A DNA stretch of 64,000 bases from Micromonosporaceae bacterium KJ-029 (lineage in GTDB: Bacteria; Actinomycetota; Actinomycetes; Mycobacteriales; Micromonosporaceae), in contig BIFP01000022.1 in the NCBI GenBank assembly GCA_005402585.1, positions 310,001-374,000 of the forward strand, given 5' to 3'. A program made the translations under genes and the position numbers. The stretch's first letter is position 1; every line of letters begins with the position of its first letter. Positions 38,796 to 49,187 of the stretch are shown piece by piece. The notes beneath the pieces were generated by a model, which had not been told where the DNA came from, did no database searches, and worked only from the letters and a program-made list of their open reading frames with translations.

Positions 38796-39123
38796 CCGGG
38801 GGATGTCCGCGCCGGTGGCGTGGAGCCGGTGCTCGGTGGGTGGCCGCCAGGCGGGCTCGGTCAGCGAGTACAGCGGGCTGGTCATGAGTCGGCCACCGTT
38901 CACCACCCAACGTCGATCCGGGCGCGAACCAACTCGCGGATCGCGTGCCTCGGAGTGATGCGGGAACCCTACGGCAGCACTGACGATTATTGCTACATGC
39001 AAATGGATAGCCGAGAAAGGGCGGCTGGCGGGATTGTCGGCGGGCCGCCCGGCGGGCAGGATCGGAACCGTGTGTCAGCGCTCGGTGAGCGACGCGTGAC
39101 CGGCCGTGCGCAGTGGACGGCCG
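38796..39123. other. Intergenic region downstream of the polyketide operon
   Basis: No gene is supported here. A minus-strand frame reading MTSPLYSLTEPAW is short and lacks a ribosome binding site. A modest hairpin CGGCCGT (39101-39107) with ACGGCCG (39117-39123) sits directly beyond the last operon stop and may terminate it. Confidence 0.4.
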
Positions 39124-39489
39124 TCAGACCGGGACCGGGGTCTGTGCGTGGACGTGGAACCGCAGCGAACGGGCGTCGGTGAAGCACTCCCGCATCGGCC
39201 GGACCAGCTCGCGGTGCTCCGGGCTGCGTTCCCACGCCTCGAAGTCGGCCAGGCTGGCCCACTCGCTGGTGATCAGCCACTGCTCCGGGTCGGTCGACGA
39301 GCGGCACACCTGGTCGACCAGGTGCCCGGGTACGCCGCCGGCGACCAGGTGCCGGATCGCCTCGTACGCCCGCAGGAAGTCCTCGGTGCGTTCGGTGGGC
39401 ACCCGGACCAGGAAGACCACCCGGCCCCGGTGCCACCCCCGGTCGCGACTGCCGGGCTCGCCCGCTCGCTCCGCACGTTCAAGTGTCAT
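39124..39489 (-). CDS. Antibiotic biosynthesis monooxygenase (ABM)-domain protein of the polyketide operon
   Basis: Predicted 121 aa. A ferredoxin-like ABM fold: VVFLVRVPTERTEDFLRAYEAIRHLV, PGHLVDQVCRSSTDPEQWLITSEWASLADFEAWERSPEHREL. Its ATG overlaps the KS-beta stop codon (ATGA), so it is translated with the polyketide synthase. ABM-type proteins in type II pathways oxidise anthrone-like intermediates or assist cyclization without a cofactor. It is the last gene of the minus-strand operon. Confidence 0.9.
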   Translation of the reverse strand: MTLERAERAGEPGSRDRGWHRGRVVFLVRVPTERTEDFLRAYEAIRHLVAGGVPGHLVDQVCRSSTDPEQWLITSEWASLADFEAWERSPEHRELVRPMRECFTDARSLRFHVHAQTPVPV

Positions 39490-40736
39490 CGCTGCTCCTC
39501 CCGGTCCGGTGCCGCCCCCCGCAGCACCAGCGCGCTGTTGAATCCGTCGAAGCCCCGGGCGCAGACCAGCGCCGTGCGGGTACGCGGGCGCCGGCGCGTC
39601 CGCAGGAAACCCAGCTCGCAGCCCTCGGCGACGGTGTCCGGGCCGGCCGACGCGGGCAGCGTGTCGTGCGCGAAGGCGAGCAGGGCGGTGGCCACGTCCA
39701 GCGCCGAGCCACCCTGGTGGGCGCGTCCGGTCAACGCCTTGTGGGTGCTCACCGGCGGTGCCAGACCACCGAAGACCGCCCGCAACGCGGTGGCCTCGGC
39801 GCGGTCGTAGCGGGGCACCCCGAGGGCGTCGGGAACCACCAGGTCCACCTCGGCCGGCTCGACGCCGGCCCGGCCCAGGGCCAGCCGCATCGCCCGGGCG
39901 TACTGGTGCGGGTCGCCGGTGGAGTCCGCCGAGGTGTGGGCGGCGTCGTGGGTGGCACCCCAGCCGGAAACCTCGCCGTAGATCCGGGCGCCCCGGGCCG
40001 TCGCGTGCCCGTACTCCTCGACGACGAAGACCGCGCCACCCTCGGCCGGCAGGTAGCCGTTGGCGGCGGCGTCGAACGGCAGGTAGGCCCGCTCCGGGTC
40101 GGTCACCTCACTGAGCAGGCCCGAACGCAGCTGGCAGGCCAGCGCGTACGGGCTCAGCGGGCACTCGGTCGCCCCGGCGAGCACCACCGAGGCGCCCCGC
40201 CGTACGGTACGCACCGCGTGCGCCAGGCTGTCCAGGCCGCCGGCCGACTCGGCCACCAGCACGCCGCACGGGCCCTTCGCCTGGTGCCGGATGGACAACT
40301 GCCCGACGCTGGCCGCGTAGAACCAGGCGATCGACTGGTACGCCCCGACGGTGCGCGTCGGCGACGACCACAACCGTTGCAGCTCCCGCTGGCCGAACAG
40401 GTTGCCGCCGGAGGAACTGGCCAGGGTCACCGCCCAGTCGTACGGGTCGGGTGCCCGCTCGGGCAGGCCGGCGTCGGCCAGCGCCAGCCGGGTGGCGGCG
40501 AACCCGAGGTGGGTCCAGCGGTCGGTCTGCACCAGGGCACGGTTGTCGGTGTACCGGGCCGGGTCGAAGTCCGCCACCTCGCCGCCGAGTCGGGTCGGGT
40601 AGCCGGCGGCGTCGAACAGGGTGATCGGGCCGGTGCGGCGCCGGCCGGACAGCACCGTACGCCAGTGCGCGTCCGCCCCGACGCCGCTGGGCGCGACCAC
40701 GCCGATGCCGGTCACCACTGCCCGCGCACCGGTCAC
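39486..40736 (-). CDS. Type II polyketide synthase KS-beta (chain-length factor)
   Basis: Predicted 416 aa from GTG 40736. Thiolase-fold partner of KS-alpha: [46 protein letters not shown], then CGVLVAESAGGLDS. The active-site Cys of KS-alpha is missing; the residue in its place is S164, whereas most chain-length factors carry Gln (AEQAGG). It controls chain length and primes the chain. It starts immediately after the second copy of the 80-base repeat family, which lies between it and KS-alpha. Confidence 0.95.
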   Translation of the reverse strand: MTGARAVVTGIGVVAPSGVGADAHWRTVLSGRRRTGPITLFDAAGYPTRLGGEVADFDPARYTDNRALVQTDRWTHLGFAATRLALADAGLPERAPDPYDWAVTLASSSGGNLFGQRELQRLWSSPTRTVGAYQSIAWFYAASVGQLSIRHQAKGPCGVLVAESAGGLDSLAHAVRTVRRGASVVLAGATECPLSPYALACQLRSGLLSEVTDPERAYLPFDAAANGYLPAEGGAVFVVEEYGHATARGARIYGEVSGWGATHDAAHTSADSTGDPHQYARAMRLALGRAGVEPAEVDLVVPDALGVPRYDRAEATALRAVFGGLAPPVSTHKALTGRAHQGGSALDVATALLAFAHDTLPASAGPDTVAEGCELGFLRTRRRPRTRTALVCARGFDGFNSALVLRGAAPDREEQR

Positions 40737-40810
40737 GTCGGCCCTCCGCTTCGCTCCGGGCCGCCGTGAGGCACCCCGCATCGATGGTTCGCTCGCTGAC
40801 GCTCGCTCAC
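40734..40810 (-). repeat. Dispersed junction repeat, copy B (74-bp spacing)
   Basis: It runs from the KS-beta start codon (40734-40736) to the GTG-like triplet (40808-40810) whose last bases supply the KS-alpha TGA. The hairpin here is GGCCC-N13-GGGCC, one pair changed with compensation against copy A. The tail GAGCGTCAGCGAGCGAA is identical to copy A. Confidence 0.85.
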
Positions 40811-42077
40811 CGTGTCACCTCCCGGGAGAGCCGGCGGAACAGCATCGCCGACTGGAAGCCGCCGAACCCGCTGCCGACCGACAGCGCCACGTCCACCGGC
40901 ACCTCCCGCGCCTCGTTGGGCACGTAGTCCAGGTCGCACTCCGGGTCCCGGGTGGACCAGTTGGCGGTCGGCGGCACCACCCCGTACTCGATGGCGAGGG
41001 CGCAGGCGGCCATCTCGATGGAGCCGATGGCGCCGAGCGAGTGCCCGACCATCGACTTGATCGAGCTGATCGGCACCCGGTACGCGGCCGACCCGAAGGC
41101 CCGCTTGACCGCGGCCGTCTCGTGCCGGTCGTTCTGCCGGGTGCCGGATCCGTGCGCGCTGACGTACGAGACGGCGTCGGGCGCGAGCCGGGCCTGATCG
41201 AGCGCGTCGCTGATGGCCAGCCCCATCTCCACGCCGTCCGGACGCAACCCGGTCATGTGGTACCCGTTGCTGCGGCTGGCGTAGCCGGCGACCTCGCAGT
41301 AGACGTGCGCGCCGCGCCGCGCGGCGTGACCGGCCTCCTCCAGCACCAGCACCGCCGCCCCCTCGGCCAGGACGAAGCCGTGCCGGTCGGCGTCGAAGGG
41401 CCGGCTGGCGTGCGCCGGGTCGTCGTTGTCCGGGCTGGTGGCCTTGATGGCATCGAACGAGGCGACGGTCACCGGGGAGATCGGCGAGTCGGCGGCCCCG
41501 GCCAGCACGACGTCCGCCTCGCCGTCGGCGATGAGCTGGTGGGCGTACCCGATCGCGTCGATGCCCGAGGTGCAGCCGGTGGAGACGACCTGCGCCGGTC
41601 CGTGCAGGCCGTGCCGGCAGGCCACGTCGGCGGCCAGGCTGCTCGGCACCAGCGCCTGGTACAGGTACGGGCCGCCGAGCGCCGCGTCGACCAGCCACCG
41701 CCGGCCGCTGTCGCTGACCGTCACGTACTCCTGTTCCAGGGCCATGGTGCCGCCGACGGCGGTGCCGAGCACGACACCGGCCCGGTCCCGCTCAGCGTCG
41801 GTGAGGTCGAGTCCGCTGTCGGCGACCGCCTCGGCGGCGCAGGCCAGCGCGAACTGCACGTACCGGTCGGCGCGCTGCCGTTCGGCGGGGGTCAGCCCGG
41901 CGGCGTCCGGGTCGAAGTCACACTCGGCGGCGATCTGGGACCGGAACGGCGACGGGTCGAAGAAGCTGATCCGCCGGGTCGCCGTACGTCCCTCGGTGAT
42001 GCTCTTCCAGAACCGGTCCCGGGTCACGCCACCGGGGGCGACCACCCCGATGCCGGTGACCACGGTGCGGCGGCCGG

Positions 42078-42081
<4 letters not shown>
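40807..42081 (-). CDS. Type II polyketide synthase KS-alpha (ketosynthase)
   Basis: Predicted 424 aa, starting with GTG that overlaps the cupin stop (GTGA). The catalytic triad is intact: C170 in [12 protein letters not shown]310 in VSAHGSG and H347 in [32 protein letters not shown] is the usual N-terminal landmark. With KS-beta it builds the poly-beta-keto chain from malonyl-ACP. Gene order and overlap fit whiE-like spore-pigment clusters (cupin, KS, CLF). Confidence 0.97.
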
Positions 42082-44593
<2,512 letters not shown>

Positions 44594-44594
<1 letters not shown>

Positions 44595-45412
44595 CACCCA
44601 CCACCTCCGGCCGGGTCCAGGGCGACCAGCGGCTGGTCGTACTCCACGGGCTGGCCGTCGTCCACCAGCACCTCGGCCACCCGGCCGGCCCGGTCGGCGG
44701 CGATCTCGTTCATCAGCTTCATCGCCTCGACGATCCCGACGACCTGTCCGGGTCGGACCAGGTCACCGACGGCCACGAAGGGCGCCGCGCCGGGCTCCGG
44801 AGCCCGGTAGAAGGTGCCGACCATGGGCGAGCGCACGGTCGTCCGGGTGGTCGGTGCCACCGGCGGCGGCGCGACGGGCGGGGCGGCGGCCTGCCCGCCG
44901 GCAGCGCCGGCCAGGCTGGCGCGCTCGTGGCCTTGTGCCGACCCGTCGGCGTCTCCGCCGACGACCGGGCCGCCCGGTCCGGGCGCGGCCGGGTGGTGCC
45001 ACTCCACCTCCAGCTCGGTGTCCCCGGCCCGCAGTCGCAGGCGGCGCACCGGCCCGACGAGTTCGGCGACGAGCTGCCGGGCGTGCCGGCGCAGCCCGGT
45101 GAGCGCCGCGTCGGTGTCGGCCGCCCCGGGCGCCGGCGCGTCGTCGGTCGGACTCGGATCCGCTGCGTGGGTCGCCGGACGCGACTCCGCCGCCTGGTCC
45201 GGCAGGCGCGGTTCCGGGTGGGCCGTCGGACGCGGTTCCGCCACCTCGGAGCCGGCGCGCGGGGCCGGCGTGATCTCCGCGGGCCGCGGTGCCGGACCAC
45301 CGGCCGAAGGGCGGGGCGGGTCGAGCGGCGCGGACGCCGGGTCGCCCGGGATCGACGGCCGGACCACCGGAGTGCCGGTGAGGGCGGGCACGGTGCCGCC
45401 CGCGCCGCTCAC
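44594..45412 (-). CDS. accB: Biotin carboxyl carrier protein with long Pro/Ala linker
   Basis: Predicted 272 aa from the GTG at 45412 that overlaps the carboxyltransferase stop. The first 105 or so residues are Pro/Ala/Glu-rich and disordered. A short helix (ALTGLRRHARQLVAELVGPVRRLRLRAGDTELEVEW) matches the usual BCCP N-terminal region, and the biotinyl domain ends the protein with the EAMKLMNE motif (biotin-Lys K232) and TFYRAPEPGAAPFVAVGDLV. It carries carboxybiotin between AccC and the carboxyltransferase. Confidence 0.92.
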
Positions 45413-47130
45413 CGGGCACCCGCCCGAACGACGGCGCGGGCGGCACCGAAGCGCCGGAAGCGGCGTCGGCGGTGCTGGACGAGCGTGGCGACCGGCACGT
45501 CCAGCAGCGGCAGCAGGTTCGCCAGCACCGCCTCCCGGACCGCGCGGGCGCTGGCCTCCAGGTCGTCGGCCGCCGAGCCGGCCGGCTCGGGCACCACCTC
45601 GTCGACGATGCCGAGCCGGCACAGGTCCGGGGCGGTCAGCCGGAGGGCCCGGGCGGCTTGCGGGGCGGCCGTACGCCCCGGCCAGAGGATGGCGGCGCAA
45701 CCCTCGGGGCTGATCACCGAGTAGACCGCGTGCTGGAGCATCAGCACCCGGTCGGCGACCGCCAGGGCCAGCGCGCCGCCGCTGCCGCCCTCACCGGTGA
45801 CCACCGCGACGACCGGGGTGGGCAGAACGCTCAGGGCCAGGATGTTCTCCGCGATGGCCGCGGCCTGGCCGTGCTCCTCCGCGTCGATTCCCGGGTCGGC
45901 CCCGGGGGTGTCCACCAAGGTCACGACGGGCAGGCCGAGGCGCGCGGCGAGCCGCATCAGCCGCAGCGCCTTGCGGTGCCCGGCCGGTGTGGCCATGCCG
46001 AAGTTGCGGGCCATCAGCTCGGCGTTGGTGTGTCCCTTCTGGTGGCCGATCACCATCAGGTGCCGGCCGTCGAGCCGGGCCAGCCCGCCGACGACCGCCG
46101 GGCAGTCGCCGCCGAGCCGGTCGCCGTGCAGCTCGGTGAAGCCGTCGAAGGCGGTCTCCAGGTAGTCCAACGTGGTCGGTCGCCGCAGGTGCCGTGCCAG
46201 CCGTACCGTTTCCCACGCGTCCCGGGGCGTCTCGGCCTCGACGGGCGGCGGATCCGGTGGTCGGCCGGCCGGACGCGATGCCGCCGACGGCCGCGCCGGT
46301 ACGCCGGACCGCACCGCCGCCCGGCGTCCGCCGCCCGCCGCGGCGAGCAGCGCCACCAGCCGGGCGCGCAGCGCGTGGCGCGGCACCACCATGTCCACCT
46401 GGCCGTGGCGCAGCAGAAACTCGGCGGTCTGGAAACCCTCCGGCAGGTTGCGGCCGGTGACCTGGCGGATCACCCGGGGGCCGGCGAAGCCCATCCGGGC
46501 GCCACTCTCGGCGAGCACCAGGTCGGTGCAGGTGGCGAAGGAGGCGGCCACTCCCCCGTAGGTGGGGTCGGTCAGCACGCTCACGGTGAGCAGCCCGGCC
46601 TCGCGCAGCGCGGCGATCGCCTGGCTGACGGTGGCCATCTGCATCAACGACAGGGCGCCCTCCTGCATCCGGGCACCGCCGGAGGCGGTGACCAGGATCA
46701 GCGGAAGGCCCGCGTCGAGCGCCTGTTCGGCGGTACGGGTGATCAGTTCACCGACGGCGCAGCCGAGGCTGCCGCCGAGAAACCGGAAGTCCATCACCGC
46801 GAGCGCGCAGCGGATCCGGCCGATGGTGGCGGTGCCGCAGAGCACCGCCTCCGGCAGGCCGGTGTCGGCGCGGGCGGCGGTGAGCCGATGCGGGTACGGC
46901 AGCACGTCGACGAACCCGATCGGGTCCACCTCGACCGCACCGTCGGGCAGCGGCTGGAACGACGACGGGTCGACCAGCTGGCGGACCCGCTCGGGGGCGG
47001 CGAGCCGGGTGTGCCGCCCACACTCCGGGCAGACGTCGAGGTTGCGCCGCAACCGCTTGCGGTACAGCAGGGTGGCGCAGCCGCCGCACCGGGACCACAG
47101 TGCCTCGCCGGCGGGCGCGGTGGCGGTCAC
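45409..47130 (-). CDS. Fused acetyl-CoA carboxyltransferase (beta-alpha)
   Basis: Predicted 573 aa from GTG 47130. The N-terminal half is an AccD-like beta part with a Cys4 zinc finger (C15, C18, C34, C37: CGGC-x15-CPEC), then the crotonase-type core (GGARMQEGALSLMQM, LTDPTYGGVAASFA, LAESGARMGFAGPRVI). A Pro/Arg linker (about 275-310) leads into an AccA-like alpha part (FTELHGDRLGGDCPAVVGGLA, GHQKG, TLVDTPGADPG, GEGGSGGALALAVADRV). The AccD-AccA fusion in one chain, with AccB and AccC downstream, gives a complete carboxylase inside the polyketide operon. Confidence 0.94.
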   Translation of the reverse strand: MTATAPAGEALWSRCGGCATLLYRKRLRRNLDVCPECGRHTRLAAPERVRQLVDPSSFQPLPDGAVEVDPIGFVDVLPYPHRLTAARADTGLPEAVLCGTATIGRIRCALAVMDFRFLGGSLGCAVGELITRTAEQALDAGLPLILVTASGGARMQEGALSLMQMATVSQAIAALREAGLLTVSVLTDPTYGGVAASFATCTDLVLAESGARMGFAGPRVIRQVTGRNLPEGFQTAEFLLRHGQVDMVVPRHALRARLVALLAAAGGGRRAAVRSGVPARPSAASRPAGRPPDPPPVEAETPRDAWETVRLARHLRRPTTLDYLETAFDGFTELHGDRLGGDCPAVVGGLARLDGRHLMVIGHQKGHTNAELMARNFGMATPAGHRKALRLMRLAARLGLPVVTLVDTPGADPGIDAEEHGQAAAIAENILALSVLPTPVVAVVTGEGGSGGALALAVADRVLMLQHAVYSVISPEGCAAILWPGRTAAPQAARALRLTAPDLCRLGIVDEVVPEPAGSAADDLEASARAVREAVLANLLPLLDVPVATLVQHRRRRFRRFGAARAVVRAGAR

Positions 47131-47453
47131 GGCCGCCGTCCGTCGAAGCGGTAGAAGCAGCGGGCCATGGCGTCCCGGGGCGAGCGCCAGTCCGGCAGGT
47201 ACGGCGTGATGTACGGGCGCAGCCGCTCGCTGACCCGGACGAACTCGGGATGCTCCCGCGCCGCCTCCACCGCGCCGTCCCCCGGTGACTCGGTCTCCAG
47301 CAGGTGCACGTACAGGTCGTGCAGCCGGTACAGCGACCGGTGCCGGACACCCACCAGGTGGGGCAGCTCGGTCGTGTCGGACTCGGCGAAGATCTCGGCG
47401 ACCGTCGCCTCGGCGGTCGGGACCACCTTCGCGACGATCAGCGTTCGGTCCAT
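47127..47453 (-). CDS. TcmI-family polyketide cyclase (first copy)
   Basis: Predicted 108 aa from ATG behind GGGGAGGACC. Ferredoxin-like TcmI fold: LIVAKVVPTAEATVAEIFAESDTTELPHLVGVRHRSLYRLHDLYVHLLE, and a C-terminal RDAMARCFYRFD. It corresponds to WhiE ORFVII and closes later rings of the aromatic polyketide. It is the first gene of the long operon; its stop overlaps the carboxyltransferase start. A paralogue lies at 48828 on the other side of the regulator. Confidence 0.94.
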   Translation of the reverse strand: MDRTLIVAKVVPTAEATVAEIFAESDTTELPHLVGVRHRSLYRLHDLYVHLLETESPGDGAVEAAREHPEFVRVSERLRPYITPYLPDWRSPRDAMARCFYRFDGRRP

Positions 47454-47853
47454 GCTGGTCCTCCCCCCATGGCCGGTGGTGACGCCACCGGGTCGCCGGG
47501 ACGGCTGCGGAACACGATGCGCGGGCCGGCGTCACCCGAGCGTCACCGGCACTCCCTTCCGGAGCGACCTTCAGTGACGCTGCGTTGACGCAAGCTGTGC
47601 AGCAGCTGAACGGCGAGATCGCCTTGATCGTCGAGATTGGCCAGTTCAGAGTCGGTCTCACAGTCGACGGGCGGGTTGCTTTACCGACACCACTGTTGAC
47701 CCAGAGTAATCGCTATTGATAATCTTCGCGGCGGTCAGACCCCGGCTCAGCACGCCCGCGTGCGTTGGTCCAGCGAGTCGACAGTGGCGTCACGGCGGCC
47801 ACGCCGGGACCGGCCGAGACCCGCAGACGACGCGTTGCGCAGGGGGTACCGCC
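47454..47853. other. Divergent promoter region of the polyketide locus
   Basis: This 400-base region separates the cyclase/carboxylase/PKS operon (minus) from the SARP gene (plus). A strong plus-strand promoter is at 47696-47723. No clear heptad direct repeats of the SARP-binding kind could be fixed by eye, though a short GATCG pair with 9-base spacing exists at 47617 and 47626. The minus-strand promoter of the operon could not be placed. Confidence 0.5.
47696..47723 (+). promoter_or_regulatory. Housekeeping-type promoter for the SARP gene
   Basis: TTGACC (47696-47701) and GATAAT (47718-47723) are separated by 16 bases, a near-consensus -35/-10 pair in an unusually A/T-rich patch for this genome. 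It reads toward the SARP regulator at 47854. Confidence 0.6.
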
Positions 47854-48663
47854 GTGGCCGCCGATCCGCCCACGCCGACCACCGGACAGTGCCGGGACGC
47901 CGAGGTACGACTACACCTGCTCGGCGGCTTCCGGCTGACCCACGGCGGCACGCCGGTGGTGGTCCCCAGGGGTCTGCAACGGGTCATCGCGCTGATCGGG
48001 CTGAGTCCCGGCGCGACCCGCAGCCATCTCGCCGGACTGCTCTGGCCGGAGGCCGCCGAAGATCGGGCCCTGTCGTCGCTGCGGACCGCGCTGTGGCGAC
48101 TGCGCCAGGATCCGTACTGCCCGCTGGCCACCACGGCCGACACGATCCGCCTCGCCCCCGCCGTACCTGTCGACGTCGACCGGTTGGTCGACACGGCCGC
48201 CCGGATCCGCGAGGGTCAGGCACCCGACGACGCCGCGGAGGCGCTCGCCGCCGGCCGGCACGACCTGCTCCCCGGCTGGTACGACGACTGGGTGCTGGCC
48301 GACCGCGAACGCCTGCGCCAACTCCGGCTGCACATGCTGGAGCAGATGGCCGGCCAGCACCTGGCCGCCGGGCGGCACGGCGAGGCGCTGGAGGCGGCGC
48401 TGGAGGCGATGGCCGCCGAGCCGCTGCGCGAGACACCCCACCGGCTGGTGGTCCGGATCCACCTCGCCGAGGGCAACGCGTTCGAGGCGGTGCACGCCTT
48501 CTACGTCTACCGGGACCTCCTGCTGCGGGAGCTGCGGCTGGAGCCGTCCCCGGCGATGAACGCGCTGCTCGACGAGACGCTCGAACCGATCCGGCGGGCC
48601 AGTCGGCCGGCGACCGGACCGCGGCGGCACCCGGCCGCACGGGCACCGTTCCAGGCCCGCTGA
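47854..48663 (+). CDS. SARP-family transcriptional activator (BTAD domain)
   Basis: Predicted 269 aa from GTG 47854 behind AGGGGG. The N-terminal OmpR-type winged helix (VRLHLLGGFRLTHGGTPVVVPRGLQRVIALIGL, then LLWPEAAEDRALSSLRTALWRLRQD) is followed by a bacterial transcriptional-activation domain (TPR-like; LLPGWYDDWVLADRERLRQLRLHMLEQMA, FEAVHAFYVYRDLLLRELRLEPSPAM). This is the pathway-specific type of activator of antibiotic and pigment clusters. Its location between the two arms suggests it activates both. Confidence 0.93.
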   Translation: MAADPPTPTTGQCRDAEVRLHLLGGFRLTHGGTPVVVPRGLQRVIALIGLSPGATRSHLAGLLWPEAAEDRALSSLRTALWRLRQDPYCPLATTADTIRLAPAVPVDVDRLVDTAARIREGQAPDDAAEALAAGRHDLLPGWYDDWVLADRERLRQLRLHMLEQMAGQHLAAGRHGEALEAALEAMAAEPLRETPHRLVVRIHLAEGNAFEAVHAFYVYRDLLLRELRLEPSPAMNALLDETLEPIRRASRPATGPRRHPAARAPFQAR

Positions 48664-48827
48664 GCGGCTGCCGGGAAACCCGGGGCGAGGCTTCCGACGG
48701 TCTCTGACGTCACCGGCCCGACCGGACGCGTTGACGGCCAGGTGACAGGCCCGGGGACAGGCTGGTCGGAACAGCGGTCCGTGGCCCCGGCGACCGCCCG
48801 GGCCGGACCACCGGCGAGAGGGGTCCG

Positions 48828-49175
48828 ATGAGCCGTCTAGTAATCGTCAGCAGGATCATCCCGGGTGCGGAAGGTCGGGTGGCGCAGATCTTCACCGAGT
48901 CCGACGCGACCGAGCTGCCCGGCCTGACCGGGGTCCGGCACCGGTCCCTGTACTGCCTGCACGACCTGTGCGTACATCTGATGGAAACCGACGACGTCGG
49001 CACCGACGCCCTCGCGGCGGCCCGCAACCACCCGCTGTACCTCCAGGTCAACGAGCGGCTGTCCGCCCACACCTCGCCGTACCTGCCGACCTGGCGCTCA
49101 CCGCGCGACGCGATCGCCAACTGCTTCTACCGATGGGACGCCGCCGACGTTCCGGCACCACGCGTGGCCGGCTGA
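48828..49175 (+). CDS. TcmI-family polyketide cyclase (second copy)
   Basis: Predicted 115 aa, ATG behind GAGAGGGG. RLVIVSRIIPGAEGRVAQIFTESDATELPGLTGVRHRSLYCLHDLCVHLME parallels the copy at 47127 almost residue for residue, and both end with PTWRSPRDAIANCFYRWD or close to it. The two copies are therefore paralogues from a duplication, now diverged. It precedes the FAD monooxygenase by 12 bases and is likely co-translated. Confidence 0.93.
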   Translation: MSRLVIVSRIIPGAEGRVAQIFTESDATELPGLTGVRHRSLYCLHDLCVHLMETDDVGTDALAAARNHPLYLQVNERLSAHTSPYLPTWRSPRDAIANCFYRWDAADVPAPRVAG

Positions 49176-49187
49176 CCGGGAGACACC

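Noticed and set aside
38649..39002. Minus-strand frame downstream of the polyketide operon
   Set aside because: No ribosome binding site and no known domain; it overlaps the end of the sialidase-like remnant on the other strand.
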